This document shows positions 1 through 7,590 of a DNA stretch of 15,928 nt, piece by piece (position 1 is the stretch's first letter; each line of letters opens with the position of its first letter). A program made the translations under genes and the position numbers. The stretch is from Candidatus Kaiserbacteria bacterium RIFCSPLOWO2_02_FULL_54_13 (GTDB lineage Bacteria; Patescibacteriota; Minisyncoccia; Phycocordibacterales; Phycocordibacteraceae): positions 10,886-26,813 of the forward strand of contig MFMI01000021.1 of the NCBI GenBank assembly GCA_001783465.1, given 5' to 3'. The notes beneath the pieces were generated by a model. That model was given only the letters and a program-made list of their open reading frames with translations. It made no database searches and had not been told where the DNA came from.

Positions 1-643
1 GCGTCGGGGGACGGCCGTTCTTCGTAGCGAGCGCCGACAGGTCAAAGCGATTGTCCTTGTACGCGAACCTCGGTGCACCGTTCGTTGGTAATGCAAATGT
101 AGCGCGTACAACAAGATACCGTCCCGGTTCACGGCAAAACAGGCTGTCATGATATGTGAAGCGACATTCATCTTTGGTAAGAACTTTCGGCGCCCCGTTA
201 TCGTGTAGGTCAAGCGCCTCTGCGCTCACAAACGTGTCGCTACACTGCGCTCCATAGGCTCCCACATTAGCGATGACTGCGCCGCCCACTGTACCGGGAA
301 TACCAGAGAGGCATTCAAAGCCTGCGAACCCGCGTCTAACGGCCCACGCAACCAGTTCGTCCCACACGACGCCGGCGCCCGCAGTCACCGATGCATATCC
401 GTCACGATTCTCTGACGTAATGCCGGGGATGCGCACGGCGAGCACGAGCCCGTCAAAACCATTGTCGGCAACCAATATGTTTGAGCCGCCGCCGAGTACG
501 AACAATGGGAGCGAGCGTTCGCGTGCGAATGCGAGCGCCTGTATGACCTCGTCGGTCGTTTGCGCGAGGATAAAGAATCGTGCCGGTCCGCCGATATGAA
601 ATGTCGTGAAGGGTGCGAGTGGAATGTGTTCCTGGAGATTCAT
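1..643 (-). CDS. murB: UDP-N-acetylmuramate dehydrogenase MurB (partial, C-terminus beyond window)
   Basis: MurB is a cytoplasmic FAD enzyme that reduces UDP-GlcNAc-enolpyruvate to UDP-MurNAc with NADPH, the second committed step of peptidoglycan precursor synthesis. The 214 visible residues carry the FAD-binding signature GGGSNILV (residues 51-58), the SGIPGTVGGAVIANVGAYG block (113-131) and a Y-x-x-S-x-F segment (164-169) in the substrate-binding region. The last segment is typical of type I MurB, although the residue after the Tyr is His rather than the usual Arg. The family is normally about 300-340 residues, so the C-terminal third, with the catalytic Ser and Glu, is cut off by the left edge. 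The ATG at 643 lies 13 nt after the stop of the ligase gene and so is probably the third gene of the ABC transporter-ligase operon. No strong Shine-Dalgarno precedes it. Identification is secure. Confidence 0.95.
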   Translation of the reverse strand, partial: MNLQEHIPLAPFTTFHIGGPARFFILAQTTDEVIQALAFARERSLPLFVLGGGSNILVADNGFDGLVLAVRIPGITSENRDGYASVTAGAGVVWDELVAWAVRRGFAGFECLSGIPGTVGGAVIANVGAYGAQCSDTFVSAEALDLHDNGAPKVLTKDECRFTYHDSLFCREPGRYLVVRATFALPTNGAPRFAYKDNRFDLSALATKNGRPPT

Positions 644-656
644 CTTCTAACGGGGT

Positions 657-2822
657 TCATTTCCCTTCTATTTCTTTGATGGCCGCGGCGCCCGAGGCGG
701 CCGCCTCCGGATATCGCGCGACTATGACGTTGATTGTTGCAATGGCGTTTGTTTTGTCACCGGCCGCATAATAAGCCGCCGCGAGCGAGAACCGTGTTTC
801 AATAGTTGCATCCGGCCTTTCCGCGCGCGATTTCCATATGCCGATGAGGCGCGGCCAGTCCTTCGCGCGATAATACGCGATTGAGAGAAGGTCGCTATCT
901 ACATTTGTGGTGCCGAAGACGGCGAGCATGATTGTGTCGGCACTGTCCTGGTCGCCTGCGGCGATGTTTCCGGCGATGGCGTACAGAGCAAGGTTCTGGA
1001 ACTGTGGACCAAGCATATACGCGGTATTGAAGGATTCTTGCGCCGCTTTCATATCGCCCAAGTTCCACTCAATCGTACCCGCCTCAGTCCAGAACCCTTC
1101 TTTCTTTGGCGAGAGGAGTATGGCCGCCTGGACTTCCTTCAGAGCATTCGCATTGTCCCCGGCGACGCGATAGACGTATGAGAGTTGGAGATGTTCGCGT
1201 GCGTCAAGAGGATACGCGGTAACTTGTTTTTGCATTTCGTTGAAAGCGAGCATGACCGCCTTTTGTTTCTCTTCATTTGTCGCTTGAGAACTTTGTGCAA
1301 CCGACGCGGCAAAGGAGACGAGCTGTTCGCGGACTTCCTGCAGGGCAAATGGCGAACGTGTCACGATATCTTCAAAAATCGCGATATTTCCTGAAACGCC
1401 GGCGGGAGAGGGCGAGAGCGCGGCGATGAGCTTGGCCGCCACTTGCATGCCGGTGATGTTGACGAACCATATGAGCGTGCCTGCAACAACGGCTGCGATG
1501 GGAAGCGCGTACGTCGTGCCGTAGAGAGGCGGCAGTTCGGGCGCCTTCTCAAACCATTCAATAGGCCGTGCGACCTGCGAGTCAATGAGCGCGAGTATCG
1601 CGAAGAAATAAATGTAAGAGTAGAGATTATCAAAGACGAAGACATTGTGGACGGCATATCCGACGAGTGCGGCAGTGAGTAACGTCCGCTCGCTCCGCGA
1701 GAGTTCTGGACTCTTCCAGAGCAGTGCGAAAGCCGTACCGAAGAGCGAGAGATAGAGCAAGAGTGCCGGGACGCCGCCGGCGGTAAGCCAGTCAATAAAA
1801 GCGTTGTGCGCCCGGTCAAACCACGGTTCCTGATTGTACAGAGACGGGTCGTAGTATTTGTTGAAGACGTAATTGAAACCCTCCTGCCCCCAGCCGATGA
1901 CCGGCCGCTCGCGCACCCCTTCAAACGCCATACTCCATATGGTAAAGCGTGTCTGACCGTCGGCGAGCGAGATAGAAGCAATGCGCTGAAGAGCATGGTT
2001 ATTTTGTACGAAACTGGAGTCGCGTGAGAGATAGAAGCCGCCGACAATGATGCTTATAAGCACGAGGGCGCCTACCGCTCCTCGGCGAGCGCTCTTCCCC
2101 GCCGTAATCGCGGTCAGAAGCGCCGCGAGTGTCAGCCCGAGTATGAGCCCTATGACCGTGCCGCGTGTTTCGGTATAGAAGAGAAGTGTCGTCTCTATAA
2201 CTGCAAATGCGATAAGCGACCACTTCAGCCATGAATATTTCTCGGTGAGCGCGAGCCAGAGCGCGATGAATATGTTAAAAAGAAAATAGATTGCAAGGTA
2301 TGCAGAGTTCCCGAGTGTCGCGTCTATGCGCACAGAACCCTGATGTATCGCGAGCGAGCCGTTCAATTGCAAGAGTGCATATCCGGAAATAATGACTGCG
2401 ACTCCGAGCGAGGCGAGGAACCATGCGCGCCACTTTTTCTCCGCCCGCAGTACCGCGCTCATAGCGAAGAAAAGTCCCAAAAGGTGGACAAGGAGCATCC
2501 AGCCCTCCATGCGCTCAAAGTTACTCCAGAAAGCTTTCACCGCGTTTAACGCAAATGCGTCGGCGATAAACATCCAGACGACGAAGCCGATGGCGGCCGC
2601 CCCTATCCATGAGAAACGCGGACGATATTCTTTATCAAGAAGCGCGAGCACGACCCATGCCACAACCGCTATTTCAATAAGAATGCGCAAGTAAAATGCC
2701 TTGCCGGTGATGAAAGGGAAGAAATAGCTGTTCGCGACGACGAGTGGCGCGAGCGGAATGAGAAAGAGCGCCCCGAGCGCCACCCATCGCGCGACTTGTT
2801 GTGCGGTGCCGCCACTTTGCAT
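657..2822 (-). CDS. O-antigen ligase/polymerase (Wzy_C-type) with C-terminal TPR domain
   Basis: This is a polytopic inner-membrane glycosyltransferase of the O-antigen ligase/polymerase superfamily, which joins or transfers undecaprenyl-linked glycans on the outer face of the membrane. From the ATG at 2822 it has 721 residues. Hydrophobic helices fill about residues 8-415, with one more near 439-457. The family core region is visible as TETRGTVIG (217-225), TRFTIWSMAFEGVRERPVIGWG (291-312) and the loop RAHNAFIDWLTAGG (337-350). The Arg and His residues of these segments match conserved positions of Wzy_C proteins. The last 180 residues are soluble and contain TPR-like repeats (about 542-573, 576-607 and 675-706), which may bind partner proteins. 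A GTG at 2834 would add four residues; neither start has a clear ribosome site. It lies about 24 nt after the ABC transporter stop, suggesting co-transcription. Whether it acts as ligase, polymerase or protein-oligosaccharyltransferase cannot be told from sequence. Confidence 0.88.
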   Translation of the reverse strand: MQSGGTAQQVARWVALGALFLIPLAPLVVANSYFFPFITGKAFYLRILIEIAVVAWVVLALLDKEYRPRFSWIGAAAIGFVVWMFIADAFALNAVKAFWSNFERMEGWMLLVHLLGLFFAMSAVLRAEKKWRAWFLASLGVAVIISGYALLQLNGSLAIHQGSVRIDATLGNSAYLAIYFLFNIFIALWLALTEKYSWLKWSLIAFAVIETTLLFYTETRGTVIGLILGLTLAALLTAITAGKSARRGAVGALVLISIIVGGFYLSRDSSFVQNNHALQRIASISLADGQTRFTIWSMAFEGVRERPVIGWGQEGFNYVFNKYYDPSLYNQEPWFDRAHNAFIDWLTAGGVPALLLYLSLFGTAFALLWKSPELSRSERTLLTAALVGYAVHNVFVFDNLYSYIYFFAILALIDSQVARPIEWFEKAPELPPLYGTTYALPIAAVVAGTLIWFVNITGMQVAAKLIAALSPSPAGVSGNIAIFEDIVTRSPFALQEVREQLVSFAASVAQSSQATNEEKQKAVMLAFNEMQKQVTAYPLDAREHLQLSYVYRVAGDNANALKEVQAAILLSPKKEGFWTEAGTIEWNLGDMKAAQESFNTAYMLGPQFQNLALYAIAGNIAAGDQDSADTIMLAVFGTTNVDSDLLSIAYYRAKDWPRLIGIWKSRAERPDATIETRFSLAAAYYAAGDKTNAIATINVIVARYPEAAASGAAAIKEIEGK

Positions 2823-2846
2823 AGTATGCACCACTATACCATACGC

Positions 2847-4610
2847 CTACGAGACTCCCTGCATCTTGGAGAAGTACGAAGCGGGGTCTTGGAGCAACTG
2901 CTGCGGGGTGCCGCGTTCAATGATACGACCGCGGCTAAGAACGAGAATCGTGTCGGCCTCGGCAACGGTGGAAGGGCGGTGTGCGATGATGAGCACCGTC
3001 ACGGTACCGTGGAGCGCGCGAATGGATTCATGAATAAGTTTTTCCGACTCATGGTCAAGCGCACTCGTCGCCTCGTCAAGGATTAAAAGGGATGGTGTGC
3101 CAACGAGCGCGCGCGCGAGCGCGATGCGCTGGCGCTGTCCTCCCGAGAGCATAACGCCGCGGTCGCCGGTCGTCGTTTTGAAACCCTCGGGCAGTCCTTT
3201 AATAAATTCATAAATGTTCGCCTGCTTTGCGGTGTTCTCAATATCTTCAACGGTCACTGCCTGATTATAGAATCGTATATTTTCTTCAATGGTGTCATTG
3301 AGAAGGAAAACATCTTGTGATACATAGCCGATATTCGTGCGCCATTCTTGAAGCGAGATTGCTTCACTCGGTACTCCGTCGAGGAGCAATGACCCGGCGT
3401 TCGGTTTAAAAAGCCTTAAGAGAAGGTCGGCGATGGATGTCTTCCCTGCGCCCGAAGGGCCGACGAGCCCGACCGTTTTCCCCGCCGGTATCGAGAAATC
3501 AGCGCCGTCCAGGACGTGCTTCCCCTCGCCATACGAAAACGAAACGTCCTTAAAAACGAGTTTCCTGGCGAGGACAAACGGCTTGTCCCCGTCGGTTGAT
3601 TCTCTATGCAGGTCAAGGTCGCGTTTGAACGCCGCGACGTTCTTGACGTAGGGCAAGAGCGCGCTTATAGACTGCATGCTGTTTTGTCCGGATTCAAGAT
3701 AGGTAAATATCTTTTGTATCAAATACAAAGAGGCGCCGAAGGAGATGATATTGAATCCTGGCGCGTGATAGGTCAGTAAGAAAAGTAGCACGACAAGGAT
3801 AATCGCGAATGGCTGGAAAAGGCTTGAGCTTATAGTACTCACGAACCCCTGCCGTATTGAAAGGTGGCGCAGAAGGCGGATGTGTGCCACGCCGCTCTTG
3901 ATTGCGGCATGCTCTGCGCCGGCGGCTTTGATAGATTTCATCCCGATGATGTGCTCGCTCAAGAACTGTGCAAACTGCTTTTCAACTCCAGCGGTTTGGT
4001 GTCCGATGCGCCGAGCGTGCCGCACAAGCGGCCGCAGGACAAATAGCAGGACAGCTCCCCCGCCTATGGTGTAGAACGTCATCACTGGCGAGATATTCAT
4101 CGCCACAAGAAGGTACACAAGAAAGCCGCTGAAGGACTGTATGGTCTGGGTCACGGCTCCCAAGAGGCCGCCGGTCTGCTGGACATCGCGCACCAACGTG
4201 TTGTGCATCGTGCCTATTTTCTGTTTCAGCGAAAATGACCACGACGAGAGGAGCGCTCGCCGAAGTACGTCCTCGCTTTCTTTCCCGAGGAAGTCTGCGC
4301 CAATCCATCCTTTGATATAACCGAATGCGACGACAGAAATCGCTCTCGTGATGAAAAGGCCGAATATGAAGACAAGCAAGTATCGGAAGGTGAACGGTAT
4401 GTGGAGAAATGCGAAGAAGGTGTGTATCGTCCTTGTGACGAAGTCCGTCGCGGCTCCGCCACCGCCCAAGAAAAATGATACGAGCGGAATGACCGCGTTG
4501 ATGCCGATGCCTTCAAGAAGGGGGCTTAGGATGCCGAACATCACAAGCCCTGCGACATGCCAGCGGTATTTCCCAAACGTGCTCCACAGCGTCTGCAGTG
4601 TATCTTTCAT
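2847..4610 (-). CDS. ABC transporter, fused permease and ATPase (lipid-linked glycan flippase type)
   Basis: This is a half-transporter exporter of 587 residues: a membrane domain of six predicted helices (about residues 1-310) followed by an ATPase domain. Visible motifs are Walker A GPSGAGKTS (384-392), Q-loop Gln in YVSQD (about 432), signature LSGGQRQ (488-494), Walker B LLILDE (508-513), D-loop SALD and switch His in IIAHRPS (544). The layout matches MsbA/PglK-type exporters, which act as homodimers and flip lipid-linked sugars or lipids. The neighbouring O-antigen-ligase gene supports a glycan-lipid substrate, but this is inference. The reading frame stays open to an ATG at 4691, but that start would lie upstream of the terminator of the preceding gene, so the ATG at 4610 was chosen; it also gives a normal N-terminus for the family. 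It is the first gene of an operon with the ligase and murB. Confidence 0.9.
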   Translation of the reverse strand: MKDTLQTLWSTFGKYRWHVAGLVMFGILSPLLEGIGINAVIPLVSFFLGGGGAATDFVTRTIHTFFAFLHIPFTFRYLLVFIFGLFITRAISVVAFGYIKGWIGADFLGKESEDVLRRALLSSWSFSLKQKIGTMHNTLVRDVQQTGGLLGAVTQTIQSFSGFLVYLLVAMNISPVMTFYTIGGGAVLLFVLRPLVRHARRIGHQTAGVEKQFAQFLSEHIIGMKSIKAAGAEHAAIKSGVAHIRLLRHLSIRQGFVSTISSSLFQPFAIILVVLLFLLTYHAPGFNIISFGASLYLIQKIFTYLESGQNSMQSISALLPYVKNVAAFKRDLDLHRESTDGDKPFVLARKLVFKDVSFSYGEGKHVLDGADFSIPAGKTVGLVGPSGAGKTSIADLLLRLFKPNAGSLLLDGVPSEAISLQEWRTNIGYVSQDVFLLNDTIEENIRFYNQAVTVEDIENTAKQANIYEFIKGLPEGFKTTTGDRGVMLSGGQRQRIALARALVGTPSLLILDEATSALDHESEKLIHESIRALHGTVTVLIIAHRPSTVAEADTILVLSRGRIIERGTPQQLLQDPASYFSKMQGVS

Positions 4611-4626
4611 ATTTGTTCTTGCTGTA

Positions 4627-4655
4627 ACTATAACCCGCGCGTGCCGCCAAAAGAA
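4627..4655 (-). promoter_or_regulatory. possible promoter of the ABC transporter-ligase-murB operon
   Basis: On the minus strand TATAGT (4632-4627) lies 16 nt before the ABC transporter ATG, with a poor -35 (TTCTTT, 4655-4650) 17 nt upstream, in the T-tract of the preceding terminator. A promoter is expected here because the terminator separates the two units, but the -35 match is weak. Confidence 0.3.
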
Positions 4656-4675
4656 ACGGCTCCCTGTGGGAGCCG
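4649..4675 (-). terminator. rho-independent terminator after the DUF218 gene
   Basis: Read on the minus strand, an 8-bp perfect stem CGGCTCCC/GGGAGCCG with a 3-nt loop (4675-4657) is followed by TTTCTTTT (4656-4649). It sits about 30 nt after the stop codon of the gene at 4707-5408. It separates that gene from the ABC transporter operon and argues against the longer ABC start at 4691. Confidence 0.85.
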
Positions 4676-4706
4676 AAAGCCGAACGTTCAACTAAACTCT
4701 GGCCCG

Positions 4707-5408
4707 TCAGGACGCGAGAGGGTCGGGGAACCCGCGGAAGGGTTTTACGCCGTACACCGGGTGATAGCCAGTCAATAACTGAACGGCACCCAGTGCATCT
4801 TTCATCATCATTTCTCGCACCGCAGGAATCGCGTACCACTCCGCGAAGAGGCCCTCCCAGATCGGATCCTCGTTGATAAGCGCCCGCTCCATCGGGAGAC
4901 AGCGCGTAATCCCCAATGCGAACGGTTTGATATCCCGCGTGACTATCAGGAAAGCCACTATGCGCTCGAACTGCCAAGACGGCGCGAGAATCGCAATGCG
5001 GTCCGCGGACCATTCCTTCTCCCGCGATACCGCCGCACAGTTTACTACTTGCTCCTGTGTGCTAGAAGCAAGCGGCTCCTCGATGATCGCGCTTCGCGGT
5101 ACACCCAACTGCTCGAGCTCGAACGCCACGACAGCGCTGATGGTCGTGCCTTGCTGGTCTTCGCGATTGGTGAATCCGCCGGAGGGGATAAGCTTCAGTC
5201 TCGGATTTATTCGGTAGAGCGCCGCGGCGGCGAGTACGCGCTCGTAGCTGAACACCGGACCCGTCCTGTCCGGCTCAAGTCCGCGGCCCGAGCGGCAACG
5301 GAGACTGGCGTAAAGCGGTTCATCGGTAGAGACGATGTCAGCGGTGAAAATACACACTGCTTGAAGCTTCTGCACGCAGTTAAACAGCGTCGTATCGGTA
5401 CCAGCCAT
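4707..5408 (-). CDS. DUF218/YdcF-like protein, soluble form
   Basis: A 233-residue protein resembling the DUF218 (YdcF/SanA/ElyC) family. Visible features are Glu-Arg in a helix after the first strand (SYERVLAAAALY, 54-65), the strand-turn IPSGG (74-78) and an acidic-Ser segment IIEEPLASSTQEQVVN (108-123) that corresponds to the E-x-x-S-x-N-T region of the family. A following strand, IAILAPSWQFERI (138-150), fits the same fold. The usual Asn-Thr after the Ser is replaced by Thr-Gln, so the match is imperfect. There is no signal peptide or membrane helix, unlike ElyC and SanA, which are membrane-anchored and linked to envelope integrity. An AGGGAGG ribosome site (5420-5414) supports the ATG at 5408. 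The gene has its own promoter and terminator and so seems to be a single-gene unit. The biochemical role is unknown; nucleotide or sugar-nucleotide binding is only a guess. Confidence 0.75.
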   Translation of the reverse strand: MAGTDTTLFNCVQKLQAVCIFTADIVSTDEPLYASLRCRSGRGLEPDRTGPVFSYERVLAAAALYRINPRLKLIPSGGFTNREDQQGTTISAVVAFELEQLGVPRSAIIEEPLASSTQEQVVNCAAVSREKEWSADRIAILAPSWQFERIVAFLIVTRDIKPFALGITRCLPMERALINEDPIWEGLFAEWYAIPAVREMMMKDALGAVQLLTGYHPVYGVKPFRGFPDPLAS

Positions 5409-5465
5409 GATGGCCTCCCTTGCAGTTGAAACAACAAAACACGACCTACGTTGTGACCAGCCTGT

Positions 5466-5495
5466 AACGTAGCACTACTATGACTGATTAGTCAA
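5466..5495 (-). promoter_or_regulatory. candidate promoter of the DUF218 gene at 4707-5408
   Basis: On the minus strand TTGACT (5495-5490) and TACGTT (5471-5466) are separated by 18 nt, placing a start of transcription about 50 nt before the ATG. The -35 matches consensus at five of six bases, while the -10 matches only at the key first, second and last bases. The presence of a terminator after this single gene supports an independent promoter. Confidence 0.45.
5481..5494. promoter_or_regulatory. inverted repeat overlapping the -35 box, possible operator
   Basis: TGACTGATTAGTCA forms 5-bp arms TGACT/AGTCA around a 4-nt centre. It covers five of the six -35 bases of the candidate promoter for the DUF218 gene, a position where a dimeric repressor could act. 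No regulator gene is visible in the window, and a repeat this short can occur by chance. Confidence 0.3.
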
Positions 5496-5555
5496 TGTTG
5501 GATAGCGCGGAACTCCTCCTCGCTGACTACGTCCTGCTTCGCAGGGTCCCGTGAG

Positions 5556-6638
5556 TCAAGAGCCGCCCGGTTGCCCGCCTTCAATGAGAGCCCACGTGAG
5601 CGGGGTGGCGAAGGAAATGTCCCGTGCCGCGCGCTTGCCGAGTATCTGGCGATAATACTTGGGCGGCAATCCCATGCTGGGTCGCACCGAACGAACATTT
5701 TTCCCAGTAAAAATTTCGCCCCGCTTGATATCCGCCGCCGCAAAAAGCGACTTGCGGAATCGGGTCTCGCCTTCCTCTCGTACCGCGCGTGCGTCGGTCG
5801 GTTTCCCGAGCGCCGCCTCAACGGTGCGCACCGACCTCACGAGCGCCGCGAACTCGGCCGGTTCAAGCGAGAACGCCGAGTCAACGCCGCCCTCGGCACG
5901 CGCGTCCGTCATATGCTTCTCAATGGCCCGGGCGCCGAGCGCGACTGCCGCGATAGCGCTGTCGTTGGTAAGCGTGTGGTCAGAGAGGCCCGTGAGCACG
6001 CCGAAACGTTCGGCGAGATATGGGATGGTCAAGAGATTCATGTCTTCCGGCTTCGCCGGATACGCGCTCACGCATTGGAGGATGACGATATCCGTGGTCC
6101 CAGACTCCCGCAGAGTCGCGACCGCGAGTTCCAATTCTTCAAACGTAGACATGCCGCGCGACATGATGACCGGTTTGCCCGTCTTCCCTATCGCCTCCAG
6201 GAGCGGGATGTCCACCACTTCAAACGAAGCGACCTTATAGAGCTGGGTGTGGAGCTCTTCAAGAAAGTCCACGGCGGTCGTATCAAAAGGCGAGGAGAAT
6301 GGGGTCATGCCGCGCTCGCGCGCGTGGGCGAAGAGTTCCGCATGCCACTCCCACGGCGTCGCTCCCTCTTGGTACAGTTCGTAGAGCGTACGGGTCTTCC
6401 CCTGCCATGTGAGCGTAAACTCCGGGCGGTCAGAATTGAGCGTGATGGTGTCGGCGGTGTAGGTCTGGAGCTTCAACGCGTCGGCGCCCGCATCTGCGGC
6501 GGCATCAATGATGGCGTGGGCGCGTGCGAGGTCGCGATTATGATTCCCCGACATCTCCGCAATCATAAAAACCGGGCTATCGGGTCCGATTGCGTGTGTG
6601 CCTATTTTGATTTCGGCGTTCTTCATTTCAGAATTCAT
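5556..6638 (-). CDS. pseI: pseudaminic acid synthase PseI (NeuB family)
   Basis: PseI condenses 6-deoxy-AltdiNAc with phosphoenolpyruvate to give pseudaminic acid, a nine-carbon surface sugar. The 360-residue protein shows the NeuB-type TIM barrel with IAEMSGNHN (26-34), KLQTYTADT (56-64), SSPFD (115-119) and metal-ligand His residues in LSDHT (His221) and EKHMT (His242). The SAF domain (about 294-351) contributes the substrate-binding Arg region. The wording EMSGNHN, LQTYTADT and EGATPWEWH is that of PseI rather than of sialic or legionaminic acid synthases, which normally read EIGxNH. The ATG at 6638 is preceded by AAGGAG at a 6-nt spacing, which decides the start over 6656 and 6626. It overlaps the ATP-grasp gene by 11 nt, implying co-translation. 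PseI as a family call is strong; the exact sugar made depends on the unusual partner enzymes. Confidence 0.92.
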   Translation of the reverse strand: MNSEMKNAEIKIGTHAIGPDSPVFMIAEMSGNHNRDLARAHAIIDAAADAGADALKLQTYTADTITLNSDRPEFTLTWQGKTRTLYELYQEGATPWEWHAELFAHARERGMTPFSSPFDTTAVDFLEELHTQLYKVASFEVVDIPLLEAIGKTGKPVIMSRGMSTFEELELAVATLRESGTTDIVILQCVSAYPAKPEDMNLLTIPYLAERFGVLTGLSDHTLTNDSAIAAVALGARAIEKHMTDARAEGGVDSAFSLEPAEFAALVRSVRTVEAALGKPTDARAVREEGETRFRKSLFAAADIKRGEIFTGKNVRSVRPSMGLPPKYYRQILGKRAARDISFATPLTWALIEGGQPGGS

Positions 6639-7590
6639 TGGGCACTCCTTCAACATATTCCGTATATCCCTTGTAGATTTTGGTTCCCGTTTTGGGCGGC
6701 AGATACGGAGAAGCGGGGAGCCTCTTCTTTTCTTCCAGAGACCACACCAAATCCTTGAATCCGAGCTTGTGCCGGAAGACCACCGTACTGGAAAAGCGCG
6801 GGTTTATCTCAAACACGACCGGCCCTCTCTTGGTCAACCGCAACTGGACATTGATGCCCCCTTTGAGTGTGAGCGCTTTCGCCAATTCCGTGAGCACGCG
6901 CGTTATCTCCGGCTCGTCGACCACCTCTCCTCCCATTGTGTAGCCGGTCATGCCTCCAGAAAGTTTTCGTTTCATAACAATAGTCCGTATCTCTCCGTCC
7001 AGACAGCCGTAGACGCCGGCGGTATATTCTTCGCCGTCAAGATACTCCTGCCAGATATTGCCCGGACGCTTGGCGGTGAAATACGCGACCGAAAATTCAT
7101 CAACAATCTCAACGCCCCCTTTGTCTCCCGTACCGCGACTTTTGACGATGCAGGGGAGCTCGCGCGGCGTGCCGTCGGCAACCAACATCGTCCACGGATA
7201 CAAGAGCCCGAGCGACTTCAAGAATTCCGCCGTCGCGACCTTGTCTATGGCGACGTCAAACACTTCGCTGTTCGGTATGACGACCGGGATGCCGGCAAAC
7301 GTCTCGGTATATCCGCTCCGGTACCAGAGACGTATCTCCGCCTCGGACATCGGGATTACCACGTCAATAGTATATTTCTTGATAAGCCGCTCCGCTTCTT
7401 CAAAATAACGGGGGTCATTGACGCGTGGCAGGATATCGCATATATCAAAGACAAATGTCCCCGCATTGTCGGGTCGTATGTCCGAGCCGACGAGCGTGCG
7501 CGCGAGCCCCTCCTTTCTCAAGATACGGGCGAGACCGGTGCCGATATCGCCTCCACAGCCGGTCACCAGTATGGCGTTATATTTTTCCAT
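6628..7590 (-). CDS. ATP-grasp enzyme, carbamoyl-phosphate-synthase-like
   Basis: A 320-residue cytoplasmic ATP-grasp protein resembling the synthetase half of carbamoyl-phosphate synthase large subunit and the small ATP-grasp ligases in sugar clusters. The N-terminal pre-grasp domain begins with a nucleotide-fold turn TGCGGDIG (10-17). The ATP-grasp fold shows PCIVKSRGTGDKGG (146-159), QEYLDGEEYT (181-190) and the Mg/ATP-binding VVFEINPRFSST (258-269), with Glu and Asn in place. Such enzymes join a carboxylate to an amine or similar nucleophile through an acyl phosphate. Beside pseI it may attach an amino acid or other acyl group to an amino group of the sugar, but substrate is unknown. The ATG at 7590 fits the family N-terminus; the frame is open to 7617. 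It overlaps the phosphoesterase gene by 14 nt and pseI by 11 nt, so all three are probably made together. Confidence 0.85.
   Translation of the reverse strand: MEKYNAILVTGCGGDIGTGLARILRKEGLARTLVGSDIRPDNAGTFVFDICDILPRVNDPRYFEEAERLIKKYTIDVVIPMSEAEIRLWYRSGYTETFAGIPVVIPNSEVFDVAIDKVATAEFLKSLGLLYPWTMLVADGTPRELPCIVKSRGTGDKGGVEIVDEFSVAYFTAKRPGNIWQEYLDGEEYTAGVYGCLDGEIRTIVMKRKLSGGMTGYTMGGEVVDEPEITRVLTELAKALTLKGGINVQLRLTKRGPVVFEINPRFSSTVVFRHKLGFKDLVWSLEEKKRLPASPYLPPKTGTKIYKGYTEYVEGVPNEF
6645..6650 (-). promoter_or_regulatory. ribosome-binding site of pseI, inside the ATP-grasp gene
   Basis: AAGGAG on the minus strand lies 6 nt before the ATG at 6638, within the last codons of the upstream gene. It is one of the strongest ribosome sites in the window and fixes the pseI start. 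Confidence 0.8.

Noticed and set aside
1640..3130. Repeated GCGAGCGCGAG-like strings across many genes as a possible dispersed repeat.
   Set aside because: They are codon-phase runs of Leu, Ala and Arg (CTC and GCG codons) in minus-strand genes, so reflect codon preference rather than a repeat element.
4611..4691. Longer N-terminus for the ABC transporter, starting at 4691.
   Set aside because: The extension would translate the terminator hairpin of the preceding gene and adds a non-family N-terminus.
5532..5544. Small hairpin CCTGC-TTC-GCAGG after pseI as a terminator.
   Set aside because: The stem is only 5 bp and no T-run follows it on the minus strand, so intrinsic termination is not supported.
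5492..5555. A second frame stays open past the pseI stop and ends in a protein-like string (VVSEEEFRAIQH), suggesting a frameshifted C-terminus.
   Set aside because: PseI already has its full length and complete SAF domain at the stop at 5556. The overlapping frame is most simply explained by chance.
5571..6758. Long plus-strand open frame of 395 codons opposite pseI.
   Set aside because: It is rich in Arg, has no family resemblance, and lies opposite a clear PseI gene. It is a shadow of GC-rich coding sequence.
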